Of a stretch of 64,000 bases of DNA, positions 10,705 through 19,930 are shown piece by piece. The stretch's first letter is position 1; every line of letters starts with the position of its first letter. Where the stretch lies: assembly GCA_021785195.1 (NCBI GenBank), contig JAJYGC010000009.1, forward strand, positions 62,001-126,000, read 5' to 3'. The notes under the pieces are model-generated. The model was not told the DNA's origin. It made no database searches and worked only from the letters and a program-made list of their open reading frames with translations. The DNA comes from Nitrospirota bacterium (lineage in GTDB: Bacteria > Nitrospirota > Leptospirillia > Leptospirillales > Leptospirillaceae). The position numbers and the translations under genes were made by a program.

Positions 10705-12138
10705 CTATCGTACGATGCGATTCGGTCGGGCGAATGACTGTTTCTTGGGAACGCCCGAAGGGTAGAGGTATCCGACCGTTTCGTTCGAGGTCTTCAGATA
10801 CGTTTGTGCGACCCGTTGGATATCCTGGCTGGTGACGGCGCGGATCTTGTCCACGTAGGTATCGATGTAGTCGAGGGGGACTCCGATGCTCGCCATTTCT
10901 CCCAGCAGCATCCCCAGTCCGAATGTGGATTCCTGACCCATGAGAAACCCTGAAATGACCTGTTTCTTGGCGCGATCAAGATCCGCCTGGCTGACGGGAG
11001 TCGATTTCAGCGCCTTGATGATGTCCTCGAATTTGTGCCGAAGGAGGGGCGGTGTGACCTTGGGCAACCCCTGGGCATAGAAGTAAAACAGGGCGGGACC
11101 CTTGCTCATCGGTTCATAATCCCCTTCGGCATCCACTGCAACCGGGTTGTTGTAGACCATCTTCTGAAAGAGGATGGAGGACCGTCCGCCAGAAAGAAGG
11201 GTCGACAAAACGGTCAGGGGATAGGAATCCGGGTTTTTGAAGTTCGGAACATGGAACGCCATCATGGTCACCGGAAGCATGGCCGGTTTATGGAGAACCG
11301 TAAACCTGAGTCCATGCTGGGGAGGCTCCAGGGAGGTGACGGGAGGGGGTGCCGTCCCGGTCGGCAGTGTTCCGAATTTCTTCCCGACCTCATCAACGAG
11401 CTGGGGGCCGTTTACGGGGCCAACCACGACGATGGTGGCGTTGTTGGGCATGTAGTAGGTCCGGTAATAGTTTCTCAGGTCGGACTGTGAGAGATGCTTG
11501 ATGTCGGGTTCCCAACCGATGACCGGATTGTGGTAGGGGTGCTTCCGGAATGCCTTGGCATAAACTTGTTCGACCAGTTTCTGGGCCGGGTCGTCGTAAT
11601 CGTTCCGACGTTCTTCCAGAACGATCCGCCGTTCCCGGTCGATCTGGTCGGTGGAAAGTGCCAGATTGAACATCCGGTCGGACTCGACATTCATGGCAAT
11701 CGAGAGATAGGAGGGGGCGGTGTTCTCGAAATAGGCCGTGAAGTCATAGTCGGTAAAGGCATTGGATTCCCCTCCGATGGCGTTGATTTCCTTGTCCAGG
11801 GCACCGTGGGGGTAGCGGGGGGTTCCGGTAAACATCATGTGTTCGAGAAAGTGGGAGATGCCCGTCTTGTGTTTTTTCTCGTAGAGGGAGCCCACCCTGT
11901 ACCAGATCTGGAATGTGACAATGGGTGAATACGGATTGTCCACATAGATCAGCCTGAGTCCGTTTGGATAGACATGAAGGACGGGGGAAGGGTGAAATTC
12001 CTTGTGGGTGGCCATGTCGGCCCGGGCAAGGGAAGGTTGGAAAACGAAGGGGGAAAATGCCGCAAAAATAAGGACGGCCCTCATGGTCTGACGTAAAAAA
12101 ACGGGCATGGACCTTTTGAATTTCTCGATGTGGAACAT
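10705..12138 (-). CDS. M16-family zinc metallopeptidase, catalytic subunit
   Basis: It has 477 residues with an N-terminal export signal (AVLIFAAFSPFVFQPSLARA). The inverted zinc motif HFLEH is intact, with the downstream third ligand in ERRIVLEERRNDYDD. The C-terminal M16 domain (RFTVLHKPAMLPVTMMAFHVP) ends with the LSGGRSSILFQKMV segment. It is predicted to act in the periplasm on unfolded or small peptides together with the inactive partner encoded just downstream. The two genes and the DUF5069 gene 63 bases upstream are all on the minus strand. Confidence 0.92.
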   Translation of the reverse strand: MFHIEKFKRSMPVFLRQTMRAVLIFAAFSPFVFQPSLARADMATHKEFHPSPVLHVYPNGLRLIYVDNPYSPIVTFQIWYRVGSLYEKKHKTGISHFLEHMMFTGTPRYPHGALDKEINAIGGESNAFTDYDFTAYFENTAPSYLSIAMNVESDRMFNLALSTDQIDRERRIVLEERRNDYDDPAQKLVEQVYAKAFRKHPYHNPVIGWEPDIKHLSQSDLRNYYRTYYMPNNATIVVVGPVNGPQLVDEVGKKFGTLPTGTAPPPVTSLEPPQHGLRFTVLHKPAMLPVTMMAFHVPNFKNPDSYPLTVLSTLLSGGRSSILFQKMVYNNPVAVDAEGDYEPMSKGPALFYFYAQGLPKVTPPLLRHKFEDIIKALKSTPVSQADLDRAKKQVISGFLMGQESTFGLGMLLGEMASIGVPLDYIDTYVDKIRAVTSQDIQRVAQTYLKTSNETVGYLYPSGVPKKQSFARPNRIVR

Positions 12139-12201
12139 CCGCAGCTCCTTACAGGGAATGCCAGACGCATGGCCACCGCATGGATCGGGGTGCCGGAGAC
12201 T

Positions 12202-12624
12202 TTAGACGGGTCTTTTCTCTTCCAGGTCGATCAATTTGACCCAGGTTGTGATATCGGGACGGTTTGGGGAGAGCGCATCCCGGACTGATTTGAAATAATC
12301 CCATTTTTCGGGGGAATCCGGTCCCCGGGACTCGTAGTCCCGGTTGAAGGATTCGACAGCGCTCGGGTCTTTGGCTCTGGGAGAGTGTTTGCGAATCCAT
12401 TCCAGCATTTCGTCGTCGGTCAGACGGGTGGATGCAGCCTTGGAAAACTCTTCTGCGTCGATCCCGAAGAACGAAAAAAATGCCTGGTCAAGGGGGCAGT
12501 TGTATATGTATTCGCCGAGCGTTCCGGCGAGATGGGCACGGGCCTTGTCCGTCACCCTCTTGAGGTGGTCGAGGCCACCAATGCGGTCGACCGGGCTTCT
12601 GGGAAAAGCTTTTGTCAGATCCAT
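12202..12624 (-). CDS. DUF5069 protein
   Basis: It has 140 residues. The start MDLTKAFPRSPVDRIGGLDHL and the block YIYNCPLDQAFFSFFGIDAEEF are characteristic of DUF5069, a family without a known function. ATG at 12624 is chosen for the strong GAGGAGGAG just upstream. No signal peptide or membrane segment is seen, so it is cytoplasmic. It precedes the M16 pair and could be in the same transcript. Confidence 0.8.
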   Translation of the reverse strand: MDLTKAFPRSPVDRIGGLDHLKRVTDKARAHLAGTLGEYIYNCPLDQAFFSFFGIDAEEFSKAASTRLTDDEMLEWIRKHSPRAKDPSAVESFNRDYESRGPDSPEKWDYFKSVRDALSPNRPDITTWVKLIDLEEKRPV

Positions 12625-13038
12625 CGCTCTCCTCCTCAATGATCAGGCGATCAGGATTGAATGGGTTCTGCATGGGTGAATCTCATTCTCGGGATTGTAT
12701 CTTCTGGAGGAGTTTTAGACAAGCAAAACGATCATTGGCGGTCCGCCGGGGAGAACAGGAGGTGGCCGCTCGGAGAGCGGAACCGAAGGGGCGGGTCGAT
12801 ATCAACGAAAGAGACACGTTATTGCAGGAATCAGTTTTGATGGCAGAAAAACATCCTGTTCATCGAACAGCTCCGGGTGGGCTTTCTGATGCCTCTTTGA
12901 CTGGTGAGAAACGGGGGCTGTCTAAGTATTGGCTCCAGAATGTCCAATTTTTTACGAAAGAGGCCGGCAGGCGCTTTGTGAATATCGTTGGGGGGGGGAT
13001 GGGAAGGAAAGGGATTGCTGTCCTTCCGGGGCGAATTG
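12625..13038. other. Intergenic stretch of about 410 bases with no recognised gene
   Basis: It lies between the start of the DUF5069 gene and the end of the DUF2156 gene. Frames open through it on the plus strand show no recognisable domain and run into the DUF2156 gene antisense. I see no RNA gene or convincing terminator. Confidence 0.5.
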
Positions 13039-13998
13039 TTAAGAGGGAAGGAGGGAAAGGGTTTGGGTGTATGTCGGGGAACAGGCCTGTGGAGCTTCAA
13101 ATTGTTTCGCCTGTTCGATTCCCGCAACGCCAGACCCCCCCTGGATATTCAATTGATCATAATTTGGAAAAAGCCGAAAGAAGGATTGGGTGAGAAAAAC
13201 CGGAATTCCCTTCAGATCCGGATTCCGGGCTTCTAGAAAGCAGATGGACGATTGCTCTTCCTCCAAAAGGGCAAACCAACTGATGGCCAGGAGTTCCGTT
13301 CCGGAAAAAAGCAGAATGCCTGTCAGATCCAGATCTCCGGAATGGTCAATGGCCTGTTCATGAGCCCGGTACTGGTCATCGAGAAGAAGCCGTGTGTAGG
13401 AATCCTCCTTCTTCACCCGACAAGAAGAAAAAAAACGTTCGACAAGCTTTCCGGCCGGGATCCGATATTCCGGGCTCCAGGGAATGGCCTGAATGGCATT
13501 GTATTCCCGCCTGAGGCAGTTCAGTTCCCATCGGTGGGCCCGAAATCGCTTTCCCTGAAGCGTTTCCCAAGGGGCTCTCATCAGGATGTATTCCGTATCC
13601 GTCAGTCTGGGGGACGGGAATCCTTCCGCGGAAAGTCCGAGGGGAAGGCTGTCAAGGCGCGGGGGGATCCCATTGTTCCATCCCGTCAGTGTTTCGGCAA
13701 GGCATTTCCAGAAATCAGGATATTTCAGGGATCCGGGTGAGGGGTGGCCTTTTTCCCGAAGGGTCCAGGGGGGAGGGGCCGGCACATAAAAATGGCCCCC
13801 ACTCTCCAGAAGGAGGAAAGGGTATGCGTTCCATGAACCCCTCCAGAAGTTCATTCCCCGGTCAAAAAGGAGGAGTGATGCAGGGTGGCTTGTGGAGACA
13901 AACGGTTGAAGGCCCCGGGGAAGCAGGGGGGAAATCTCAATTCGGACCGCGTATCTGGGTCCGGAAATCAGGGTCCGGGAAATCCCGTTGTCCATCAT
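13039..13998 (-). CDS. DUF2156 / lysylphosphatidylglycerol-synthase-like acyltransferase domain protein
   Basis: The central segment (DTEYILMRAPWETLQGKRFRAHRWELNCLRREY) has the pattern of DUF2156, a GNAT-like fold related to the C-terminal domain of MprF and to FemAB-type aminoacyl transferases. It has 319 residues and no membrane helices, unlike full MprF. The substrate is not evident. It forms a 4-base overlap (ATGA) with the YkgJ gene upstream, so YkgJ, this gene and hflX are probably one transcript. Confidence 0.7.
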   Translation of the reverse strand: MMDNGISRTLISGPRYAVRIEISPLLPRGLQPFVSTSHPASLLLFDRGMNFWRGSWNAYPFLLLESGGHFYVPAPPPWTLREKGHPSPGSLKYPDFWKCLAETLTGWNNGIPPRLDSLPLGLSAEGFPSPRLTDTEYILMRAPWETLQGKRFRAHRWELNCLRREYNAIQAIPWSPEYRIPAGKLVERFFSSCRVKKEDSYTRLLLDDQYRAHEQAIDHSGDLDLTGILLFSGTELLAISWFALLEEEQSSICFLEARNPDLKGIPVFLTQSFFRLFPNYDQLNIQGGSGVAGIEQAKQFEAPQACSPTYTQTLSLLPS

Positions 13999-14489
13999 GG
14001 GCCGTCAGAAAGACTCAGCAACGGGATCAGGTCGGGAAACGCATCCGTTCTGAAAAACGGCAAGAGGGTCCGTTTTTGTTCATCGGTCCATCCAGACCAG
14101 ACTTCTTCCCGAATCTGTCGGGCTTTCTCCCCAAACCATGTGAGTGGTTGTCGATTCGAATAGGGGCAGGACGGATCAAGTCCGATTTTGCTCGAGTTTC
14201 CCTCTGAGTAGAAGACAAGGGGGTAGATCCGGCAATCAAGCGGATGGTCGGGCCAATCCCGACAAACATAATCGGAACCATTCAGGATCGAGCACGTCCA
14301 GACAGGAATCTCATTCTTGACGTCGGGGGAGAGTGTCGGCAACCCGGAACGGGAACGAAAGTCCTCAGAGAGGGCGGTTGCCTCTTCCAAACCACGGGAA
14401 GCGTAGGGAGTAAGAAAGGGGGGAGCCACAAAATGGCAGCATTGCCGACACTCATTGCAGAGCGCGTGTGGAACGTCAATCCGGATCAT
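13995..14489 (-). CDS. YkgJ-family cysteine cluster protein
   Basis: It has 164 residues. The N-terminal CNECRQCCHF cluster and further Cys in VCRDWPDHPLDCRIYP and DPSCPY are the conserved set of the YkgJ/UPF0153 family, thought to bind a metal or an Fe-S cluster. Function is unknown. It overlaps hflX by 4 bases upstream and the DUF2156 gene by 4 bases downstream. Confidence 0.85.
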   Translation of the reverse strand: MIRIDVPHALCNECRQCCHFVAPPFLTPYASRGLEEATALSEDFRSRSGLPTLSPDVKNEIPVWTCSILNGSDYVCRDWPDHPLDCRIYPLVFYSEGNSSKIGLDPSCPYSNRQPLTWFGEKARQIREEVWSGWTDEQKRTLLPFFRTDAFPDLIPLLSLSDGP

Positions 14490-16105
14490 TTGCGGGCCAG
14501 AATGCGGTCGGGGTCGTCAGTCATTGATCGGGTGAAAAGCCGGGTTTCCATTTCTTCGAGGAGAGGTGACAGGGAGGAGGGGTCAAGGGCTGAGATGGGA
14601 ATGGAACGGGGGAACCGTGCCGCCATTATCGTCCGGTCTTCCTGGGAGAGAAGGTCGATCTTGTTCAGGACAAGGAGGGAGGGAATCCGCTCAAGCTCCA
14701 TTTCCTTCAGGAGTTCCTCCACCCGTTCGATCTGGTCGGCCACCTTGACGTGGGAGGCATCCGCCACATGGATGAGCAGGTGCGCATCCTTCAATTCATC
14801 AAACGTCGCCAGAAAAGCCCGTTTCAGATCACCGGGAAGATCCCGGATGAATCCCACGGTATCTGTCAGGATGATCTCCCGCTCCTGAGGAAAGCGAAGC
14901 CTTCTGGTGGTCGGATCCAACGTGGCGAACATCTTGTTTTCTGTGAGGACATCACTTCCGGTGAGGCGGTTCAGTAATGTCGACTTGCCGACATTGGTGT
15001 ACCCTACGAGCGATACAATGGGGAGTTCCCGTTCTTTCCGGCGTTCCTTGCGTTGCTGGCGTTCCTGTCCCACCCTCTCCAGTTTTTGGGAAAGATGGGA
15101 AATCCGATCCCGCACACGGCGCCTGTCTTCCTCAAGCCGTGTTTCTCCCGGTCCCCTTCCTCCAATTCCTCCCGTCAGCCGGGACAGTGCCGTTGAACGA
15201 CGTTCCAGTCTTGGAAGGAGATATCGAAGCTGGGCGAGTTCCACCTGGAGCTTACCGTCACTCGAATGGGCTCTCCTGGCGAAGATGTCGAGAATCAGCT
15301 GGGTGCGATCAATGACCTTGAGCTCAGTCATGTCGGCGATGGTCTTGACCTGCGCAGGAGAAAGGTTCTGTTCGAAGATGATCAGGGTTGCCTGGACCTG
15401 AAGGGCATGGATGATCAGGGACTTCAGCCGGTCCCGGCTCATCAGGGTGCTGGGGTGGTAAGTGGAGACCCGCTGGGTTTCGACTCCCAGGACCTCCACT
15501 CCGGCAGAATCAGCCAGTTCCCGGAGTTCGTTGATGTTTTCCTCCTGCGACGAAACCGATTCTGGGGAGACCGAAACCAGTATGGCCCGTTCCCGGTTGG
15601 AAAGGCGGTGCCGGGAAGAGGTCCTGACCCGACGCATCTCCTCTTCGATCGCCGTGATCCGGTCATGCCCCTCGAGATTCCGGGCATTGATCTGGAGACC
15701 GGTTTCGAGTACCCAGGGCAAGGATGAAAGGGGATCGGGAGACAACGTGGCGAGTGAAAAAGTGGCAACGTCCGGGGTATCCCGTTTGAGGTGGAGCACA
15801 ATTTGCGCATCCAGGCGAAGAAGGGCAAGGTCGTTCAGGTCGTCCTGGGACAGGGGCTCCCCCCGAAGATGGGTATGGACGAGGCTCAAGCCGCGCAGCA
15901 GGTGGTCTCCTCCCCTGGAGGCGGGAAGTTTTTCGATGTAGATTTCCTGGGTGGTTCCTACCAGCACTTCCATGACTGCCCCTTCCCGAGAGAGGAAGAG
16001 GCCAATCTGCCTTCCCGTGTCGTGACTGATTTCTGCGAGGGCGTGGGCGAGTTCTGGCGTCAGCCACAGATCCGGCGGGACCTTCCGGCGGAACAGGCGG
16101 TTCAA
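14486..16105 (-). CDS. hflX: GTPase HflX
   Basis: Ribosome-associated GTPase that, in studied bacteria, splits stalled or heat-damaged 70S ribosomes. The HflX domain (VETQRVSTYHPSTLMSRDRL, GIGGRGPGETRLEEDRRRV) is followed by the G domain: G1 SLVGYTNVGKST, G3 LTDTVGFIRDLP, G4 LVLNKIDLL. It has 539 residues, longer than the roughly 430 of E. coli HflX because of an N-terminal extension of about 170 residues seen in some other phyla. It is the third gene in the minus-strand set with ykgJ and DUF2156. Confidence 0.95.
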   Translation of the reverse strand: MNRLFRRKVPPDLWLTPELAHALAEISHDTGRQIGLFLSREGAVMEVLVGTTQEIYIEKLPASRGGDHLLRGLSLVHTHLRGEPLSQDDLNDLALLRLDAQIVLHLKRDTPDVATFSLATLSPDPLSSLPWVLETGLQINARNLEGHDRITAIEEEMRRVRTSSRHRLSNRERAILVSVSPESVSSQEENINELRELADSAGVEVLGVETQRVSTYHPSTLMSRDRLKSLIIHALQVQATLIIFEQNLSPAQVKTIADMTELKVIDRTQLILDIFARRAHSSDGKLQVELAQLRYLLPRLERRSTALSRLTGGIGGRGPGETRLEEDRRRVRDRISHLSQKLERVGQERQQRKERRKERELPIVSLVGYTNVGKSTLLNRLTGSDVLTENKMFATLDPTTRRLRFPQEREIILTDTVGFIRDLPGDLKRAFLATFDELKDAHLLIHVADASHVKVADQIERVEELLKEMELERIPSLLVLNKIDLLSQEDRTIMAARFPRSIPISALDPSSLSPLLEEMETRLFTRSMTDDPDRILARK

Positions 16106-16146
16106 TGTCTGGATCTGGCTGGATTTCAGGCCTTTGGTGTTTCCGG

Positions 16147-16398
16147 TTACCAGGGAAATGGGGTTCTCCCTCCCTCGGCTTCGATTCGTTTGAGTCCCAT
16201 ATAGTAGGCACAGCGCTCATCGTCGAGGTCGTTAAAAAAAGTGCGTTCCTGTCCGTCGTCAAACTGGATGCGGACGTAAGCGGCGCCTCCGGGAAGGGAT
16301 GAGACCGAGATCTGGAGCACCCTCCCTCGGCCCCATTCGGGGTAGTCCCGGTGGGACACCGTGTCTCCACAGCGGAGATAGATGCGTGGCCTATCCAA
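16147..16398 (-). CDS. Small DUF3553-like protein
   Basis: It has 83 residues and starts MDRPRIYLRCGDTVSHRDYP. The pattern of a G-D-x-V-x-H start followed by WGRGRVL and then VRIQFDDGQERTF resembles DUF3553, an SH3-like fold also seen at helicase C-termini. The C-terminal part (DDERCAYYMGLKRIEAEGG) is not recognised. It lies 41 bases upstream of hflX on the same strand. Confidence 0.55.
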   Translation of the reverse strand: MDRPRIYLRCGDTVSHRDYPEWGRGRVLQISVSSLPGGAAYVRIQFDDGQERTFFNDLDDERCAYYMGLKRIEAEGGRTPFPW

Positions 16399-16431
16399 CT
16401 TCTGGTCCAGCCATCGCCTTTGGAACGGTTT

Positions 16432-17172
16432 TCATCTGGGCCTCCTGGTCAGAAGACGCTTTTGGTAGATGGGGTTCCGTGGACAAAGCTGGGCCGCTTT
16501 CTGTATTGCGGCAAACCCCCTCTGATCCCGGTCCAGCGCGAGATAGGCCAGTCCGGTCCAGGACAGGATCCGGGGGTTGTCGGGGTCGGCCGAAAGGGCC
16601 TTTTTGAATCGGCTCAACGCCTTTACGTAGGAGCCCCCGACAAACCAGGGCTTGTAGTAGTTCTCGAGCCCTTTGGAGAGATTTGCGGAAGGATCGTCCG
16701 GCGCATAGGAAAGGGCCTGGTTATTGGCCCGGCTGGCCCGTTTTCCATAGGTGATGCCTTTCGGAAAATGCAGGTACTGGGTCTTGAGCAGGTCGAGCAT
16801 CCCTTCCATGGCCCAGGGCCAGGATTGTCCGGGATTTTGTGATTCGGCCAAAACGGCGGAGCGGATCCCTTCGTCCAAAACTTTCATCCCTTCTTGCCGG
16901 GCGTCCGGGATCTGATGGTTGTCCCTTAGCAGGCGGGCTTTCAGCAGGAGGAGGCTGATTCGCGTCCGAACCGGCAACGTCTGGTTCAGCGCCTGGTTCA
17001 CCGATTCGATGTTTCCGGAACAGTCAAGAAGCCTGGGGTCGGGTGTTCCCGAGGGCACTGCAACCGGCTGGGTCGGTTCAGCGGAACTTGTTCCGGTGAA
17101 AGTGGGGATGAAGGGACAAACCAGGAGGACCACCGCCACGAGGCGGTCAAGACGCGGGCAATGCTTCATCAA
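16432..17172 (-). CDS. Exported TPR-repeat protein
   Basis: It has 246 residues with an N-terminal signal sequence (LVAVVLLVCPFIPTFTGTSSA). The C-terminal half has TPR-like helical repeats (YVKALSRFKKALSADPDNP, ILSWTGLAYLALDRDQRGF), which usually mediate protein contacts. It is predicted to be periplasmic. It overlaps the upstream gene by 26 bases, suggesting one transcript from serS. Confidence 0.65.
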   Translation of the reverse strand: MMKHCPRLDRLVAVVLLVCPFIPTFTGTSSAEPTQPVAVPSGTPDPRLLDCSGNIESVNQALNQTLPVRTRISLLLLKARLLRDNHQIPDARQEGMKVLDEGIRSAVLAESQNPGQSWPWAMEGMLDLLKTQYLHFPKGITYGKRASRANNQALSYAPDDPSANLSKGLENYYKPWFVGGSYVKALSRFKKALSADPDNPRILSWTGLAYLALDRDQRGFAAIQKAAQLCPRNPIYQKRLLTRRPR

Positions 17173-17509
17173 GTACCGCCTTGAGGGCAGGGCCGAGTTG
17201 GGAACGGTGGATGATGCGATCCAGTCCCGCTTCCTTTCCGCGTTGATGGCTTTCCGTGTCGGTATGAAAAGAGATCCCGACGACGACCGTTTTTCCCGGA
17301 TGTTGCCGGATGGACTGCGTCAAAGGAAAAACCCCTTCTTTCAGGGATGCGAGGTCAAAGACGGCCACAAGCGGTTCCCCCGTATCGGACGGGACCGGGA
17401 CAGTGGGGTCCGCCTGGCGGAAGGACCAGCCGGATGCCATGGCGGCCTGGCGAATTGGTCCGGAGAGGAAAAGATCCCGCCCCAGGTAAAGCAGGGTTGG
17501 TGAGTTCAT
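17147..17509 (-). CDS. Receiver-like small protein of unknown function
   Basis: It has 120 residues. The alternating hydrophobic strands (TLLYLGRDLFLSGPIRQAA, PLVAVFDLASLKEG, KTVVVGISFHT) and the ending GLDRIIHRSQLGPALKAVLDE look like a response-regulator receiver or similar Rossmann-like fold. The acidic phosphorylation pocket is not convincing. ATG at 17509 is chosen because GGAGA lies 6 bases before it and this leaves 16 bases after the serS stop. It may modulate a partner without phosphorylation; this is inference. Confidence 0.5.
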   Translation of the reverse strand: MNSPTLLYLGRDLFLSGPIRQAAMASGWSFRQADPTVPVPSDTGEPLVAVFDLASLKEGVFPLTQSIRQHPGKTVVVGISFHTDTESHQRGKEAGLDRIIHRSQLGPALKAVLDEALPAS

Positions 17510-17525
17510 TGGTGTCTCCATGGAG

Positions 17526-18830
17526 TCATGAGTCAGGAGGAGGGATGCGCTGGATCCCTCCCATATAGGGGACAAGAACATCGGGAATCGTCACTGAGCC
17601 ATCCAGCTCCTGAAAATTTTCGAGGATGGCGGCGATGGTCCGCCCGACTGCAAGTCCGGACCCGTTCAGGGTGTGGACCGGCCGGGGTTTTTTCGATTCC
17701 TGTGGTCGGTACCGGATACCGGCCCGACGGGCCTGGAAATCTTCAAAATTCGAACAGGACGAGATTTCCCGGTAGACCTTTTGGGCGGGCATCCAGACTT
17801 CGAGGTCGTACGTCTTGGCCGATGAGAACCCAAGATCTCCCGTACACAGGGCAATCCGCCTGTAGGGAAGTCCCAGGTCATTAAGGATGGCTTCGGCGTC
17901 ACGGGTCAACTCCTCGTGGTCGTCATAAGACGTCTCCGGTCGGGTAATCCACACGAGTTCGACCTTGAGGAACTGGTGCTGTCGGATCAGTCCGCGGGTG
18001 TCTTTTCCTGCCGCGCCGGCTTCCCGTCGGAAACATGGGGTACAGGAAACATACTTGAGGGGGAGGTCCGCCTCCTCGATGACAGTATCCCGGTGGAGGT
18101 TCGTGACCGGGACTTCCGCTGTCGGGATCAGAAAAAGGCCGTCATCGGGGACGGAAAAGCTTTCCTCCCGGAACTTCGGAAACTGACCTGTGCCTTCCAT
18201 CATTTCGGGACGCACAAGGAGCGGAACGGAAACCTCCTGATAGGGTTTTCCGGAGGGACGATTCCTCCCGGGATGGGTATGCCGGTCGAGCATGTAGGCG
18301 GATAACGCCCTCTCCAGACGGGATCCCATTCCCTTGAGGACGGAGAACCGACTGCCGGAGAGGATGGCCGCCCGGTCGAAATCCAGAATGCCGAGCTTTC
18401 CGCCGATTTCCCAGTGGGGCAAAGCCTCGAATGAAAATGAACGGGGAACCCCGTGGCGATGGATTTCCGGGTTGTCGCGTTCGTCCGCCCCCACCGGAAC
18501 GCTTTCGTGGGGAATGTTTGGCAGCAGAAGCAATTGGGCCCTGACATCATCCTCCCTTTTGCGGAGATCGGACTCCATTCTTGCGATTTCGGCGTTGACC
18601 CCCCGGGATTCCTCCATTTGGCGGGAGACGTCTTCTCCACCCTTTTTCTTTCGGCCGATCTCTTCGGCGAGACGGTTTCTCTGCTCGCGCAACGCTTCCC
18701 AGCTTTTTCGAAGAACATTCAGTTCCCGTTCGGCGGCAAGGACGGCTTCGAGGGAAAAAGAGTCCTTGCGATTTCTGAGGGCTTGTTGAATCGGGCCGGG
18801 GTCGGCAGAAATCTGTCGGATGTCGAGCAT
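17526..18830 (-). CDS. serS: Seryl-tRNA synthetase
   Basis: Class II synthetase that charges tRNA-Ser. The N-terminal coiled-coil arm (residues about 30-105) is followed by the catalytic core with motif 2 ([26 protein letters not shown]) and motif 3 ([19 protein letters not shown]). It has 434 residues, typical for the family. It is the first gene of a minus-strand run with the receiver-like and TPR proteins downstream. Confidence 0.97.
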   Translation of the reverse strand: MLDIRQISADPGPIQQALRNRKDSFSLEAVLAAERELNVLRKSWEALREQRNRLAEEIGRKKKGGEDVSRQMEESRGVNAEIARMESDLRKREDDVRAQLLLLPNIPHESVPVGADERDNPEIHRHGVPRSFSFEALPHWEIGGKLGILDFDRAAILSGSRFSVLKGMGSRLERALSAYMLDRHTHPGRNRPSGKPYQEVSVPLLVRPEMMEGTGQFPKFREESFSVPDDGLFLIPTAEVPVTNLHRDTVIEEADLPLKYVSCTPCFRREAGAAGKDTRGLIRQHQFLKVELVWITRPETSYDDHEELTRDAEAILNDLGLPYRRIALCTGDLGFSSAKTYDLEVWMPAQKVYREISSCSNFEDFQARRAGIRYRPQESKKPRPVHTLNGSGLAVGRTIAAILENFQELDGSVTIPDVLVPYMGGIQRIPPPDS

Positions 18831-18965
18831 GGTTCCTTCCGGTGAATGGCGGTCTCTCGTTCAAAAATTGTAATCTGAAGCCATTCTACCCCTCTTCAAG
18901 GGGGGTGTAAATGTGATTGGAAAATCTTTCTCTTTCCCGTTCAGTCTTTTTCCGGGGGAAGAGAT

Positions 18966-19760
18966 TCACAGGGGAGTCGTTCCTTCGTGGACGAGGACAG
19001 TGAGTTTGAGATCTCTCCTGATCACTGGCAGAAATGTAACCTGCCGGTATTCCAGCAGGCCGAGGGTTGGATGGCGAAAAAGCTTTCTTCCCCCCTCCCT
19101 CCAGGAGACCTCACGGGTCTGCCAGAATTTTCGGAATTCAGGACTGCCCGAATGGAGGGAGTCCAGGATCCTGGAAAAAGGAGGCTCTTCAAATTTTGTG
19201 GCACAATCGGCCCGAAAATCCGCAATGAGTCGGCGGGCCCGGTCTTCCCAATCGATCACCAGGGATCGGGCCGCCGGTTCAAGAAACATGTATTCAAGGA
19301 GATTCCTGCTCTTGGCGCCGGGAGACAGCCATCCCCAGAAAAGTTCCTCCGCCGGTTTGTTCCACAGAATGGCATCCCAGGATGTGTTCAGAAGATAGGA
19401 CGGACCCGTCTGGTTCAGGACAAATTCCGGAATTGGCAGGGGAATCTCTTCTGTCTCCCGCAAATCCGGTGGACCGCTTGAATGTTTTCCCGCCAGATCG
19501 AAAAGATATTGTCGTTGTGCGAGGGTCATCCGAAGTGTCGATGCCAGCCGATCAAGAACTCCCGCCGAAACTGAAACGGGGCGTCCCTGTTCAATCCAGG
19601 AGTACCAGGTAGAGCTGATCCCGGAAAGGTGGGCAAGCTCTTCTCTCCTTAAGCCGGGGGTTCTTCTTCTGCCTCCTCCTGAAAGTCCGACAGTTTCCGG
19701 GGAAATGCCTTCCCGGAGGGATCTCAGGAATCGTCCCAGTTCTTTTCCGGTGGAAGCCAT
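18966..19760 (-). CDS. XRE-family regulator with MmyB-type ligand domain
   Basis: It has 264 residues. The N-terminal helix-turn-helix (GLRREELAHLSGISSTWYSWIEQGR) has the phrase typical of MmyB-like regulators. The C-terminal domain (YLLNTSWDAILWNKPAEELF, LVHEGTTPL) is the MmyB ligand-binding PAS-like domain, which in Streptomyces relatives binds fatty acids. It is divergent from the methyltransferase at 19931 and probably controls it through repeats in the shared intergenic region. Confidence 0.88.
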   Translation of the reverse strand: MASTGKELGRFLRSLREGISPETVGLSGGGRRRTPGLRREELAHLSGISSTWYSWIEQGRPVSVSAGVLDRLASTLRMTLAQRQYLFDLAGKHSSGPPDLRETEEIPLPIPEFVLNQTGPSYLLNTSWDAILWNKPAEELFWGWLSPGAKSRNLLEYMFLEPAARSLVIDWEDRARRLIADFRADCATKFEEPPFSRILDSLHSGSPEFRKFWQTREVSWREGGRKLFRHPTLGLLEYRQVTFLPVIRRDLKLTVLVHEGTTPL

Positions 19761-19804
19761 CGCGGAGCCCTCCCTGATTGGATGGTTTCAAAAACAAGTA
19801 ATTT

Positions 19805-19859
19805 TTATACCAGGATAAATTCTTCATATTGTACCAGTATGCATTCGGGATTATACCTG
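19805..19859. promoter_or_regulatory. Three 9-base direct repeats, candidate operator
   Basis: TTATACCAG (19805-19813), TTGTACCAG (19829-19837) and TTATACCTG (19851-19859) recur about every two helical turns between the divergent MmyB-type regulator and the methyltransferase. The spacing and position fit a regulator binding array. No footprint or second genomic example is available here. Confidence 0.45.
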
Positions 19860-19930
19860 AAGGGCAAGTCGTTCTCGATCCATGTTGGCCAAACGATGAC
19901 TGAACAATACATATTGGAGCAGGAGGAGAA

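Noticed and set aside
12612-13193. Plus-strand frame of 193 codons
   Set aside because: No domain or ribosome binding site, and its second half is antisense to the DUF2156 gene.
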